DNA of 64,000 nucleotides, taken from positions 2,418,001-2,482,000 of the forward strand of contig CP016836.1 of the NCBI GenBank assembly GCA_002240395.1, in the 5' to 3' direction. Under the pieces are notes generated by a model. The model did not search any database and was not told where the DNA came from. It worked only from the letters and a program-made list of their open reading frames with translations. The translations under genes were made by a program, and so were the position numbers. The stretch is from Xanthomonas citri pv. mangiferaeindicae (GTDB taxonomy: Bacteria; Pseudomonadota; Gammaproteobacteria; Xanthomonadales; Xanthomonadaceae). This document shows, piece after piece, positions 27,104-34,846 of the stretch; the stretch's first letter is position 1; every line of letters begins with the position of its first letter.

Positions 27104-28519
27104 TCATTCGGGCGTGGCGGCGGCGCGGTGCGTGGTGCTGCCGCCGCTGGGTGCATGCGTCGGTGCGGGACTGCGCTGGGCGTGCAGCAGCTCGATGTTC
27201 GGGTCGACGTCGAGCCAGCGCTGCGGCGGCAGGCCGATGGCGCGGTCGAGGATCGTCGGCATCAGGCCGGACGGCAGGCTGCTCTCGCTGTTCCACAGCA
27301 CGACGATGCCCAGGTCGCGCTCGGGCATCATCGCCATCAGGCCGCGGTAGCCCTGCACGGCGCCGCCGTGGAAGACCACGCGCTCGCCCGAGTAATCGAA
27401 CACGCGCCAGCCCAGCCCGTAGCCGGCCGCCTCGAGCCGGTCGCGACGCCAGGACGAGTTGCGCATCTCGGGTGGGGTGCCGACGATCGGGGCCTGCAGC
27501 GTCGCCAGCAGCGGTGCAGGCAACACGTCGGGGCGGTGCCCGGTCTGGCCGAGCATCCACTGGGCCATGTCGGCGATGCTGGCGTTGACGCCCGCAGCCG
27601 GGGCGAGCCGGTAGTAGGTCGGCTTGGGCATCAGCGAGGTCCAGCCGCCGCCCGCGCGCACGTGCGGCTTGGCCCAGCGCGGACTGGCCTGGATGCCCTC
27701 CAGGCCATAGCTGGCGTCGTTCATGCCCAGCGGCTTGAAGATCCGCCGCGACACCGCCTCGCTGAAGAACTGGCCGGAAGTCGCGAACACGACGTCGCCG
27801 ATCAGGCTGAAAGCGACGTTCTGGTAGGCGTAGCAGTTACCGGGCTGGCAGGTCATCGGCGCGGCCGAGAGCCGCTGCACCAGATCGTGATAGTCGGCGT
27901 TGCGCTCGATGTCGCGGTCGTAGGTGTTGCGGCCCAGGCCGACGCGATGGCTCAGGACGTCGGCGACGGTGAGCTGCTGCGCGGCCGAGGGATCGGAGAA
28001 GCGCAGCGACGGCATGTAGTCGACCACGTGGCTGTCCCAGCGCAGTGCGCCTTCGGATACCAGCAGGCCGGTGATGGTGCCGGCGAAGGACTTCGACAGC
28101 GAGGCGAGCCGGAACACGGTGTGCGCATCGACCGGCTCGGCCGACTTAACGTCGGTGATGCCATAGCCGCGCGCGCTCAGCACCTGGCCGTTGTGGACGA
28201 TCGCCATCGCCAGGCCGGGCACGCGCTGATTGGCGACCAGGTCCTGCGCCATCGCCTCGAACAGCGCAACATCGAAGCCACCGGCCAGGGGCTTGGGCTG
28301 GCGCACCGGCATCAACGGCTTGGGCTTGACTGCGTCCTCGCGGCTGCGGGCCAACGGGCGTTCGTTCAATGGCACCACCGAGGCGACCTCGGCAATGTCG
28401 TCGGCGGCTTCGCTCTCCGCAGGCGGGCTCTGCGCCGCCGAGCCGAGCGCGGCGGGCAACAGCAGACCGATCAGGCCGATCCGGGCGAGCGGGCGACGAG
28501 CTGGATGTCGGCTTTTCAT
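27104..28519 (-). CDS. serine hydrolase of the beta-lactamase/penicillin-binding (class C) family
   Basis: A 471-residue exported protein with a signal peptide (about 1-29). The fold is class C beta-lactamase-like: catalytic SLSKS (SxxK) near residue 142, YQN (YxN) near 235, and an HGG near 390 in place of KTG. Such proteins act as esterases, D-aminopeptidases or peptidoglycan hydrolases; the substrate cannot be read. A disordered P/S/T-rich tail closes it. Divergent from lemA. Confidence 0.88.
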   Translation of the reverse strand: MKSRHPARRPLARIGLIGLLLPAALGSAAQSPPAESEAADDIAEVASVVPLNERPLARSREDAVKPKPLMPVRQPKPLAGGFDVALFEAMAQDLVANQRVPGLAMAIVHNGQVLSARGYGITDVKSAEPVDAHTVFRLASLSKSFAGTITGLLVSEGALRWDSHVVDYMPSLRFSDPSAAQQLTVADVLSHRVGLGRNTYDRDIERNADYHDLVQRLSAAPMTCQPGNCYAYQNVAFSLIGDVVFATSGQFFSEAVSRRIFKPLGMNDASYGLEGIQASPRWAKPHVRAGGGWTSLMPKPTYYRLAPAAGVNASIADMAQWMLGQTGHRPDVLPAPLLATLQAPIVGTPPEMRNSSWRRDRLEAAGYGLGWRVFDYSGERVVFHGGAVQGYRGLMAMMPERDLGIVVLWNSESSLPSGLMPTILDRAIGLPPQRWLDVDPNIELLHAQRSPAPTHAPSGGSTTHRAAATPE

Positions 28520-28604
28520 CGGGCCTTCCCCCTGCGTATGCTCCGGCGATAGCGGGGATGATATAGCGCGTCAAATCCGGTTTGCATGAACAAGGGGAAG
28601 TTTG

Positions 28605-29207
28605 ATGGGTAGCCTGCTGATCCTGCTGGCTTTTATCGGTGTGCTCTTCGCACTGGTCTTGTGGGGTGTGGGGATCTACAACGGGCTGATCACCGCCCGC
28701 AACGCCTACCGCAACGCGTTCGCGCAGATCGACGTGCAACTCCAGCGGCGCTTCGACCTGATTCCCAACCTCGTGGAGACCGCCAAGGGGTATCTGCAGC
28801 ACGAGAGGCAGACGCTCGAGGCGGTGATTTCCGCACGCAGCGCGGCCCAGGCCGGACTCGCAGCGGCCAAGGCAGCCCCCGGCGACCCGGCCGCGATGGG
28901 CAGACTCGCGCAGTCGCAGAGCGCGCTCGACGGCGCGTTGGGCCGGTTGCTGGCGGTGTCGGAAGCCTACCCCGATCTCAAGGCCAGCCAGACCATGCAG
29001 CAGCTGACCGAGGAACTGACCAGCACCGAGAACAAGGTCGCCTTCGCGCGCCAGGCCTACAACGATGCGGTCATGGCCTACAACAATCGGCGCGAGGTGT
29101 TCCCGTCGAGCCTGGTCGCCAACAATTTCCGCTTCCGGCCGGCGGCGCTGCTCGATATCCCCGCCGATCGCGCCGAGGTCCGCGACGCGCCCAAGGTGCG
29201 CTTCTGA
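28605..29207 (+). CDS. lemA: LemA family protein
   Basis: A 200-residue membrane-anchored LemA protein: one N-terminal helix, then a helical bundle with YNGLITARNAYRNAFAQIDVQ and RRFDLIPNLVETAKGY (seen in parts), the family core. AAGGGGAAG precedes the ATG. It is 85 bp before an M48 peptidase gene, a common pairing in bacteria that suggests the two proteins cooperate at the membrane. Confidence 0.94.
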   Translation: MGSLLILLAFIGVLFALVLWGVGIYNGLITARNAYRNAFAQIDVQLQRRFDLIPNLVETAKGYLQHERQTLEAVISARSAAQAGLAAAKAAPGDPAAMGRLAQSQSALDGALGRLLAVSEAYPDLKASQTMQQLTEELTSTENKVAFARQAYNDAVMAYNNRREVFPSSLVANNFRFRPAALLDIPADRAEVRDAPKVRF

Positions 29208-29292
29208 GCCACGGGGAGCGGGGTTTGCGCATCGGGGACGGGACGAGGCGCGCCGCCTGTCTGCGGTCCCGTTGCCCTGATCCCGGGCTGCC

Positions 29293-31203
29293 ATGAACTT
29301 CTTCGAACGCCAGGCCCAGGCCAGACGACAGTCGACACGGCTGGTGGTGCTGCTGTCGCTGGCCGTGCTCGGGATTGTCGCGCTCGTCGACGTTGCGGTG
29401 TGGTGGCTGGTCGGGCCGCACGTCGCGACGCTGGCCTGGGCGACGGCGCTGACGGCCGGCACGATCGTGATCGGTTCGCTGTACCGCATCGCGACATTGC
29501 GCGGCGGTGGCGACCGGGTCGCGCGCCAACTCGGCGGCACGCCGGTCGTTGAGGACACTCAGGACGTGCAACTGCGCCGGCTGCGCAACGTCGTCGAGGA
29601 GATGGCGATCGCATCGGGCATCCCAGTGCCGAAGATCTACGTGCTCGAGGGCGAGCCCGGCATCAATGCCTTCGCCGCCGGCTACGCGGCCTCCGACGCC
29701 GCAGTCGCGGTGACCCGCGGTGCGCTCGACCGGCTCAACCGCGACGAACTGCAGGGCGTGGTCGCGCACGAGTTCAGCCACATCCTCAACGGCGACATGC
29801 GCTTGAACGTGCGGCTGATGGGCGTGCTGTTCGGCGTGCTGATGATCGGCGTCGCCGGTCGCAAGGTACTGGTGCACGGCCGCCATGCGCGTTACAGCCT
29901 GGTCACTGCATGGATGGGGCTGGCGTTCGTGGCGATCGTCGTTGGCAGCGTCGGTACGTTCTTCGCACGCATGATCAAGGCGGGCATAAGCCGCAGCCGC
30001 GAGGAATTGGCCGATGCCTCGGCCGTGCAGTTCACGCGCCAGACCGCCGGCATCGCCGGCGCCTTGAAGAAGATCGCGGGCACGACAGGCGGCTCGCGCT
30101 TCGAGCGCCGCGACGCGGCCGAAGAAGCCAGCCACATGCTGTTCGGCGATGGGCTGGGCCTGCGCGGGTTGTTCGCCACGCACCCGCCGCTGCTGCAGCG
30201 CATCCAGGCGCTCGAACCGGGGTTCGATGCCGAGCAGCTGACGCGGCTGCAGCTGCAGTGGTGGCAGTCGCCGCCTGACGGACTGGGAGAGGACGCCGCG
30301 CTGGGCCTGCTGCCCGCGGCGCAGGCCTTGCCGCAGGCCGGCGGCTCGATGGCCCTGGACCCGCGCGGGGTGTCGGCGCAGGTCGCCCAGCCGCACCAGG
30401 ACGATTACGCGCGGGCGCATGCGCTGGTGTCGGCGATCGGTGACGACCTGCGTGCGGTGGCCCTGCATCGGGACTCGGTGATGCCGCTGCTGCTAGGACT
30501 GTTGCTCGACGACGATGCGGGCGTGCGCGGTCTGCAGCACGAGGCGATCGCGAGCCGGCTCGGTCAGGCCGCCGCGATCGAGGCCGATCACCTGCGCCAG
30601 GCCCATCTGCGCACGCTCCACCCGATGTTGCGCCTGCCGTTGGCCGCACTCGCCTTCCCGGTGCTGCGACGCCAGGCGAGGCCAGCACTCGCCGCGTTCC
30701 TGGACACGATCCACGCGGTGGTGCACGCCGACGACCACGTCTCGCTGTTCGAGTACTGCCTGGGGCGGCTGCTGAACGCGCAGGTCCGCGAGGCGCTCGC
30801 GCCGGCGCGCCATGTCCGCTTCGGGCGTCGCAAGCCTGGCGACGTCAAGCAAGAGTTCGCGACCTTGCTCGCGGTGGTCGCGCAGGCCGGCCATCCCGAT
30901 GATCCAGCGGCGGCCCGGCGCGCTTATCTCGCGGGCATGCTGCGGGTGTTACCGGGCGACCACTTGCCGTACGCGCCGCCGGTCGCCGGCGTGCAGGCAC
31001 TCGATACGGTCTGGGCGCCGCTCGACGCGCTCGACCCGTTGGCCAAGCAGGTGATGGTCGAGGCCATCACCGCGGCCGCCAGCCACGATGGCCGCATCGG
31101 CGTCGCCGAATCCGAACTGCTGCGCACGATCTGCGGCGTGCTGCACTGTCCGCTGCCCGCCGCGCTCGAGCCGGCGCCGGATCGGCTGTTCGGTGCTGCC
31201 TGA
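29293..31203 (+). CDS. M48 family metallopeptidase with long C-terminal extension
   Basis: A 636-residue membrane zinc peptidase related to HtpX/Ste24. Two N-terminal membrane helices, GEPGINAFAAGY, the zinc motif HEFSH (about residue 160), two more helices, and SREELADA supplying the third ligand. After residue about 330 comes a soluble extension of roughly 300 residues whose last part (LAKQVMVEAITAAASHDGRIGVAESELLRTI, partial) resembles a TerB-like domain. Paired with lemA. Its role in membrane-protein quality control is inferred from the family. Confidence 0.92.
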   Translation: MNFFERQAQARRQSTRLVVLLSLAVLGIVALVDVAVWWLVGPHVATLAWATALTAGTIVIGSLYRIATLRGGGDRVARQLGGTPVVEDTQDVQLRRLRNVVEEMAIASGIPVPKIYVLEGEPGINAFAAGYAASDAAVAVTRGALDRLNRDELQGVVAHEFSHILNGDMRLNVRLMGVLFGVLMIGVAGRKVLVHGRHARYSLVTAWMGLAFVAIVVGSVGTFFARMIKAGISRSREELADASAVQFTRQTAGIAGALKKIAGTTGGSRFERRDAAEEASHMLFGDGLGLRGLFATHPPLLQRIQALEPGFDAEQLTRLQLQWWQSPPDGLGEDAALGLLPAAQALPQAGGSMALDPRGVSAQVAQPHQDDYARAHALVSAIGDDLRAVALHRDSVMPLLLGLLLDDDAGVRGLQHEAIASRLGQAAAIEADHLRQAHLRTLHPMLRLPLAALAFPVLRRQARPALAAFLDTIHAVVHADDHVSLFEYCLGRLLNAQVREALAPARHVRFGRRKPGDVKQEFATLLAVVAQAGHPDDPAAARRAYLAGMLRVLPGDHLPYAPPVAGVQALDTVWAPLDALDPLAKQVMVEAITAAASHDGRIGVAESELLRTICGVLHCPLPAALEPAPDRLFGAA

Positions 31204-31228
31204 TCAATTCTGCCTGAGCAGATCTGCC

Positions 31229-31293
31229 GGACCAGGCCTGCTGGACCAGGCCTGCTGGATCAGGCCTGTTGGATCAGGCCTGCTGGATCAAGG
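31229..31293. repeat. 14-bp tandem repeat between convergent genes
   Basis: Four full copies of a 14-base unit, 31229-31242, 31243-31256, 31257-31270 and 31271-31284, plus a partial fifth. The units read GGACCAGGCCTGCT twice, then GGATCAGGCCTGTT and GGATCAGGCCTGCT. Each has the 8-base palindrome CAGGCCTG, so neighbouring copies can pair with one another. The array covers the last codons and the stop of the GMC gene and lies 26 bp after the M48 stop. Confidence 0.9.
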
Positions 31294-32866
31294 CGGTGGC
31301 GCGTTCGGCGAGCATGACCACCGGCGCATTGAGGTCGCCGCCGGGCAGCGTCGGCATGACCGAGGCATCGACGACACGCAGGCCGGCGACCCCACGGACC
31401 CGCAGTTGCGGATCGACGACGGCCTGGGCGTCGGTGCCCATGCGGCAGGTGCCGGCCGCGCGATGGACCGACTCGGCCTGGTCGCGCACGAACGCGGCGA
31501 GGTCGGCGTCCGAGGCTGCGTCGCCCGGTGGCAGCGGCGCGTTGCGGATGCCATCGAAGGCGGCTTGCGCCAGGATCGTGCGCGCGATGCGCGCGCACTC
31601 GACCAGCATCCGCAGGTCGAAGCCTGCCGGATCGGTGAGGTAGCCGGGATCGATGAGCAGCCGGTCGGAGATCCGGTTGCCGGTCAGTCGCACGTCGCCG
31701 CGACTGCGCGGTCGCAGGACGCAGGCGCGCAGGCTGCAGCCCGCATCGAACGACCGCGGGTCGTGGCCATCGAGCCGTGCCGGTGCGAAGTGGAGCTGGA
31801 TGTCGGCGCGGTCGTCGCCGGCGAGCGGTGAGCGGAAGAAGCCGCCCGCCTCGAACCCATTGCTGGTCCCCGCACCGCGCCGGCCGCGGACGAAGTAGTC
31901 CCAGGCGATCGCCGCCTCACGCATGCGGCGGCGCGGGGGACTGTCGCTCGGGAGCGCGATGCGGATGCCGAGCGCATCGCGCAGGTTGCGCCCGACCTCC
32001 GGCGCGTCGTGCACCACTGGCAGCCCATGCCGGCGCAGCGCCAGCGCCGGGCCGATGCCCGAGAGCATCAGCAGTTGCGGTGAGTTGACCGCGCCACCGC
32101 ACAACAGCACCTCGCGCGTCGCAGGCTGATGGAACGCGCCGCGCGCGCTCGCGTAGACCACGCCGGTCGCACGGTCGTGCTCGAATGTCACCCGGTTGAC
32201 CCGCGCGCCGGTCACGATCGTGAGGTTGGGTCGTGCCCGGGTCGCACGGTCCAGGTACGCGGTCGCCGCCGAGCAGCGTGCGCCGTCGCGCTGGGTCACC
32301 TGGTACAGGCCCACGCCGAGCGGGTGGGGGCCGTTGAAGTCGGCGTTGGCCGGCAGCCCGGCCTGCTGCGCTGCCTCGATGAATCGCCGCGTGTGCGGGT
32401 CAACATGGCGCAGCTCGGAGACCGTCAACGGCCCCTCGCCGCCATGCAACATGTCGCCGCCGCGCACATTGCCTTCCGCATGCCGGAACCACGGCAGCAC
32501 ATCGCGCCAGGCCCAGCCCTCGGCGCCGTGGGCGGCCCAGTCGTCGTAGTCGGCCGGGGCGCCGCGGGTGTAGCACATCGCGTCGATCGCGCTCGAGCCG
32601 CCCAGCACCTTCCCATGCGGCCACCGCAGGGTGCGCCCGGCGAGCTGCGGCTGCGGCGCGGTGGTGTCGTCCCAGGTCATGCCGCGGCCGGGGAGCTTGG
32701 CCGCCGCCGCGGGCATGTGCAGGAACGGGTGGGTGTCGTTTGGGCCGGCCTCGAGCAGCAACACTCTGACCTGCGGGTCGGCGCTGAGCCTGTGGGCGAG
32801 CACGCAGCCGGCGGAACCGGCGCCGACGATGATGTAGTCGTAGACGGGCGGAGGCGTTGGGGGCAT
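31274..32866 (-). CDS. GMC family FAD oxidoreductase (choline-dehydrogenase-like)
   Basis: A 530-residue glucose-methanol-choline oxidoreductase. YDYIIVGAGSAGCVLA binds the ADP part of FAD at the N-terminus, HGKVLGGSSAIDAM is GMC signature 1, CGGAVNSPQLLMLSGIG is signature 2 (partial), and the C-terminus has the catalytic His region HRAAGTCRMG and later PGGDLNAP. It oxidises an alcohol; no partner gene identifies which one. The start at 32866 lies just before the FAD motif. The stop codon lies in the 14-bp repeat. Confidence 0.92.
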   Translation of the reverse strand: MPPTPPPVYDYIIVGAGSAGCVLAHRLSADPQVRVLLLEAGPNDTHPFLHMPAAAAKLPGRGMTWDDTTAPQPQLAGRTLRWPHGKVLGGSSAIDAMCYTRGAPADYDDWAAHGAEGWAWRDVLPWFRHAEGNVRGGDMLHGGEGPLTVSELRHVDPHTRRFIEAAQQAGLPANADFNGPHPLGVGLYQVTQRDGARCSAATAYLDRATRARPNLTIVTGARVNRVTFEHDRATGVVYASARGAFHQPATREVLLCGGAVNSPQLLMLSGIGPALALRRHGLPVVHDAPEVGRNLRDALGIRIALPSDSPPRRRMREAAIAWDYFVRGRRGAGTSNGFEAGGFFRSPLAGDDRADIQLHFAPARLDGHDPRSFDAGCSLRACVLRPRSRGDVRLTGNRISDRLLIDPGYLTDPAGFDLRMLVECARIARTILAQAAFDGIRNAPLPPGDAASDADLAAFVRDQAESVHRAAGTCRMGTDAQAVVDPQLRVRGVAGLRVVDASVMPTLPGGDLNAPVVMLAERATALIQQA

Positions 32867-32982
32867 CGGATGCGTGGGCAGGGCGGGGCGACAAGGATAG
32901 GCGGGCGCGGTGTCCAGCGCTGGCGGTGGCTCGGGGCATCGGCTAACGTGCGCGTCGACAGCCGCCTCCCGCACGTGTCCCG

Positions 32983-34329
32983 ATGACCGACGTTGACGCC
33001 GATGCTCCCCACGGGCGCGGCCAGTTCCGGCGTGCGCTGCGCGAGTCGCCGCCGCTGTGGTGGGCGCTGCTGTACTTCTTCTGCCTGCTGTGCGGCTACT
33101 ACGTGCTGCGCCCGGTGCGTGATGCGATGGGCGCCTCGACCGACGCGGTCGCCATCTTCCCGGGCTTCATGCTCGACTGGGCCGCCGCGCGCGGGATCGC
33201 ACTGGGCGAGTTCACGCTCCAGGTGCTGTTCACCGGCACCTTCTTCGTGATGCTGGTGTTGCAGCCGCTCTATGGCGCGCTGGTCTCGCGCTTTCCCAGG
33301 CGGGTGTTCCTGCCGGTGGTCTACCTGATCTTCATCGCGTGTCTCATGGCGTTTCGGTGGGCCTTCGACAGCGCCTTGCCTGGGCGCGGCGCGTTGTTCT
33401 TCATCTGGATCGCGGTGTTCAACCTGTTTGCGGTCAGCGTGTTCTGGAGCTTCATGGCTGACGTGTTCGACGATGCGCACGCCAAGCGCTATTACGGCTA
33501 TATCGGCGCGGGCGGCACGATTGGCGCGTTCCTTGGACCCTTGATCACGACGTTGCTGGTCGGGCGTCTCGGGGTGCAGACCCTGCCGTTGATCAGCGCA
33601 GGCTTCCTCGCCGTGTGCCTGCTGTGCATCCTCAAGCTGCGGGCCTGGGCACGCCGCAACGAGGCGCGCCGCGCCGCGCATGACGAGCGTGCGATCGGTG
33701 GCTCGGTCTGGGCCGGGCTGAAGTTGATCGTCCGCGATCCGCTACTGCGTGGGCTGGCGCTGCTGATGTTCTTCGGCGTCGGCGTGGGCACGCTGCTCTA
33801 CAACGAACAGGCGGCGATCGTGCGCGCGTCGTACGCGACCGCCGAGGCGGCCACGCGCTATTACTCGACGATCGACTGGGCCGTGAACGGGCTGACGATC
33901 GTCGTCCAGTTGCTGCTCACCCGTTGGCTGCTGCGCCGCTACGGTGTGGCGCCGTTGCTGCTGCTGCCTGCCTGCGCGATCCTGGTCGGCTTCTCGCTCC
34001 TCGCGGCCTCGCCCTATCCGCTGCTGGTGGCGGTGGTCCAGGTGGCGACCCGGGCCAGCGAGTTCTCGCTGTCGAAGCCCGCGCGCGAGACGCTCTATAC
34101 CCGGGTGGACCGCGAGTCGCGCTACAAGGCCAAGGCGGTCATCGACACCGCGGTCTATCGCGGCGGCGATGTCACTTTCGTGTGGGTGCACAAGGCCTTG
34201 GCCGCACTGGGTTCGCAGGTGGTGTTCCTGGCCGGCGTGGGCATCGCCGCAGGCATGCTCGCGGGGGCCTGGCGTGTCGTCCGCGCCGAGCGGCGGCTGC
34301 CCGATCGCGGGCAGGGCCCCATCGTTTAG
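32983..34329 (+). CDS. ATP/ADP-translocase-like (NTP carrier) MFS transporter
   Basis: A 448-residue membrane protein with about twelve helices. CGYYVLRPVRDAMG near residue 40 is the hallmark of the bacterial/plastid ATP:ADP antiporter-like family. It also has FWSFMADVFDDAHAKRYYGYIGAGGTIGAFLGP (partial) and ESRYKAKAVIDTAVYRGGD. In obligate intracellular bacteria such carriers import ATP; in free-living Xanthomonadaceae relatives the substrate is unknown. Divergent from the GMC gene. Confidence 0.85.
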   Translation: MTDVDADAPHGRGQFRRALRESPPLWWALLYFFCLLCGYYVLRPVRDAMGASTDAVAIFPGFMLDWAAARGIALGEFTLQVLFTGTFFVMLVLQPLYGALVSRFPRRVFLPVVYLIFIACLMAFRWAFDSALPGRGALFFIWIAVFNLFAVSVFWSFMADVFDDAHAKRYYGYIGAGGTIGAFLGPLITTLLVGRLGVQTLPLISAGFLAVCLLCILKLRAWARRNEARRAAHDERAIGGSVWAGLKLIVRDPLLRGLALLMFFGVGVGTLLYNEQAAIVRASYATAEAATRYYSTIDWAVNGLTIVVQLLLTRWLLRRYGVAPLLLLPACAILVGFSLLAASPYPLLVAVVQVATRASEFSLSKPARETLYTRVDRESRYKAKAVIDTAVYRGGDVTFVWVHKALAALGSQVVFLAGVGIAAGMLAGAWRVVRAERRLPDRGQGPIV

Positions 34330-34360
34330 ACGCGCCGGTGTAAGGGGCGCTTGACCGGCC

Positions 34361-34774
34361 TCAGCCGGATGCGAGCCCACCCACCGCCAGTGTGGTGAAC
34401 ATCAGCGCGCCGAGCAGGAACAGTGCGCTCAGTACATGCACCAGTCGATTGTGCACGCGGAGCCAGACGAACTGCAGCGTCAGCCGCAGCCACCAGAACG
34501 CCGCCATGCCGACGAGCACGGCATGCCCCAGCGGCGTGCCGGCGAGGGCGTCCGGCATCGCCAGACACAGCCACGCGACGCCGGCGAATACCAGCACCAG
34601 TTGCGCATTGGCGATCTGCAAGATCGCGCGGTTGGCGACCGTCGTCGTCTGCAGCGTGCGCGGCCAGCCGAACAAGCGCCAGAACGCAAGGTGGAAGACT
34701 GCAAAGGCCAGGCTGTGCACGCCGCACGCGATCAGCAGGGCGGCGTCGACAGCGGACAGGCTGCTCGATGGCAT
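34361..34774 (-). CDS. small four-helix membrane protein
   Basis: A 137-residue membrane protein of unknown function with four helices: LLIACGVHSLAFAVFHLAFW, ANAQLVLVFAGVAWLCLAM, AVLVGMAAFWWLRLTLQFVW and VLSALFLLGALMFTTLAVGG. FHLAFWRLFGWP..L, with the following N/A-rich stretch, looks conserved among Xanthomonadaceae. It is downstream of fadE but separated by a terminator, and converges with the carrier gene. Confidence 0.78.
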   Translation of the reverse strand: MPSSSLSAVDAALLIACGVHSLAFAVFHLAFWRLFGWPRTLQTTTVANRAILQIANAQLVLVFAGVAWLCLAMPDALAGTPLGHAVLVGMAAFWWLRLTLQFVWLRVHNRLVHVLSALFLLGALMFTTLAVGGLASG

Positions 34775-34791
34775 ACGCGACTCCAGATACG

Positions 34792-34826
34792 AAAACGGGC
34801 ACGGCCTGCAGGAGGACCGTGCCCGT
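34792..34826 (-). terminator. intrinsic terminator of fadE
   Basis: Read on the minus strand, ACGGGCACGG pairs perfectly with CCGTGCCCGT (plus-strand arms 34795-34804 and 34817-34826) and is followed by TTTTC. It lies 20 bases past the fadE stop, and ends that transcript before the small membrane protein gene. Confidence 0.85.
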
Positions 34827-34846
34827 TCGGGACGCGGATCGCGGCC

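Noticed and set aside
31229..31293. Short CRISPR array
   Set aside because: The copies are directly adjacent with no spacers, the unit is only 14 bases, and no cas gene is present.
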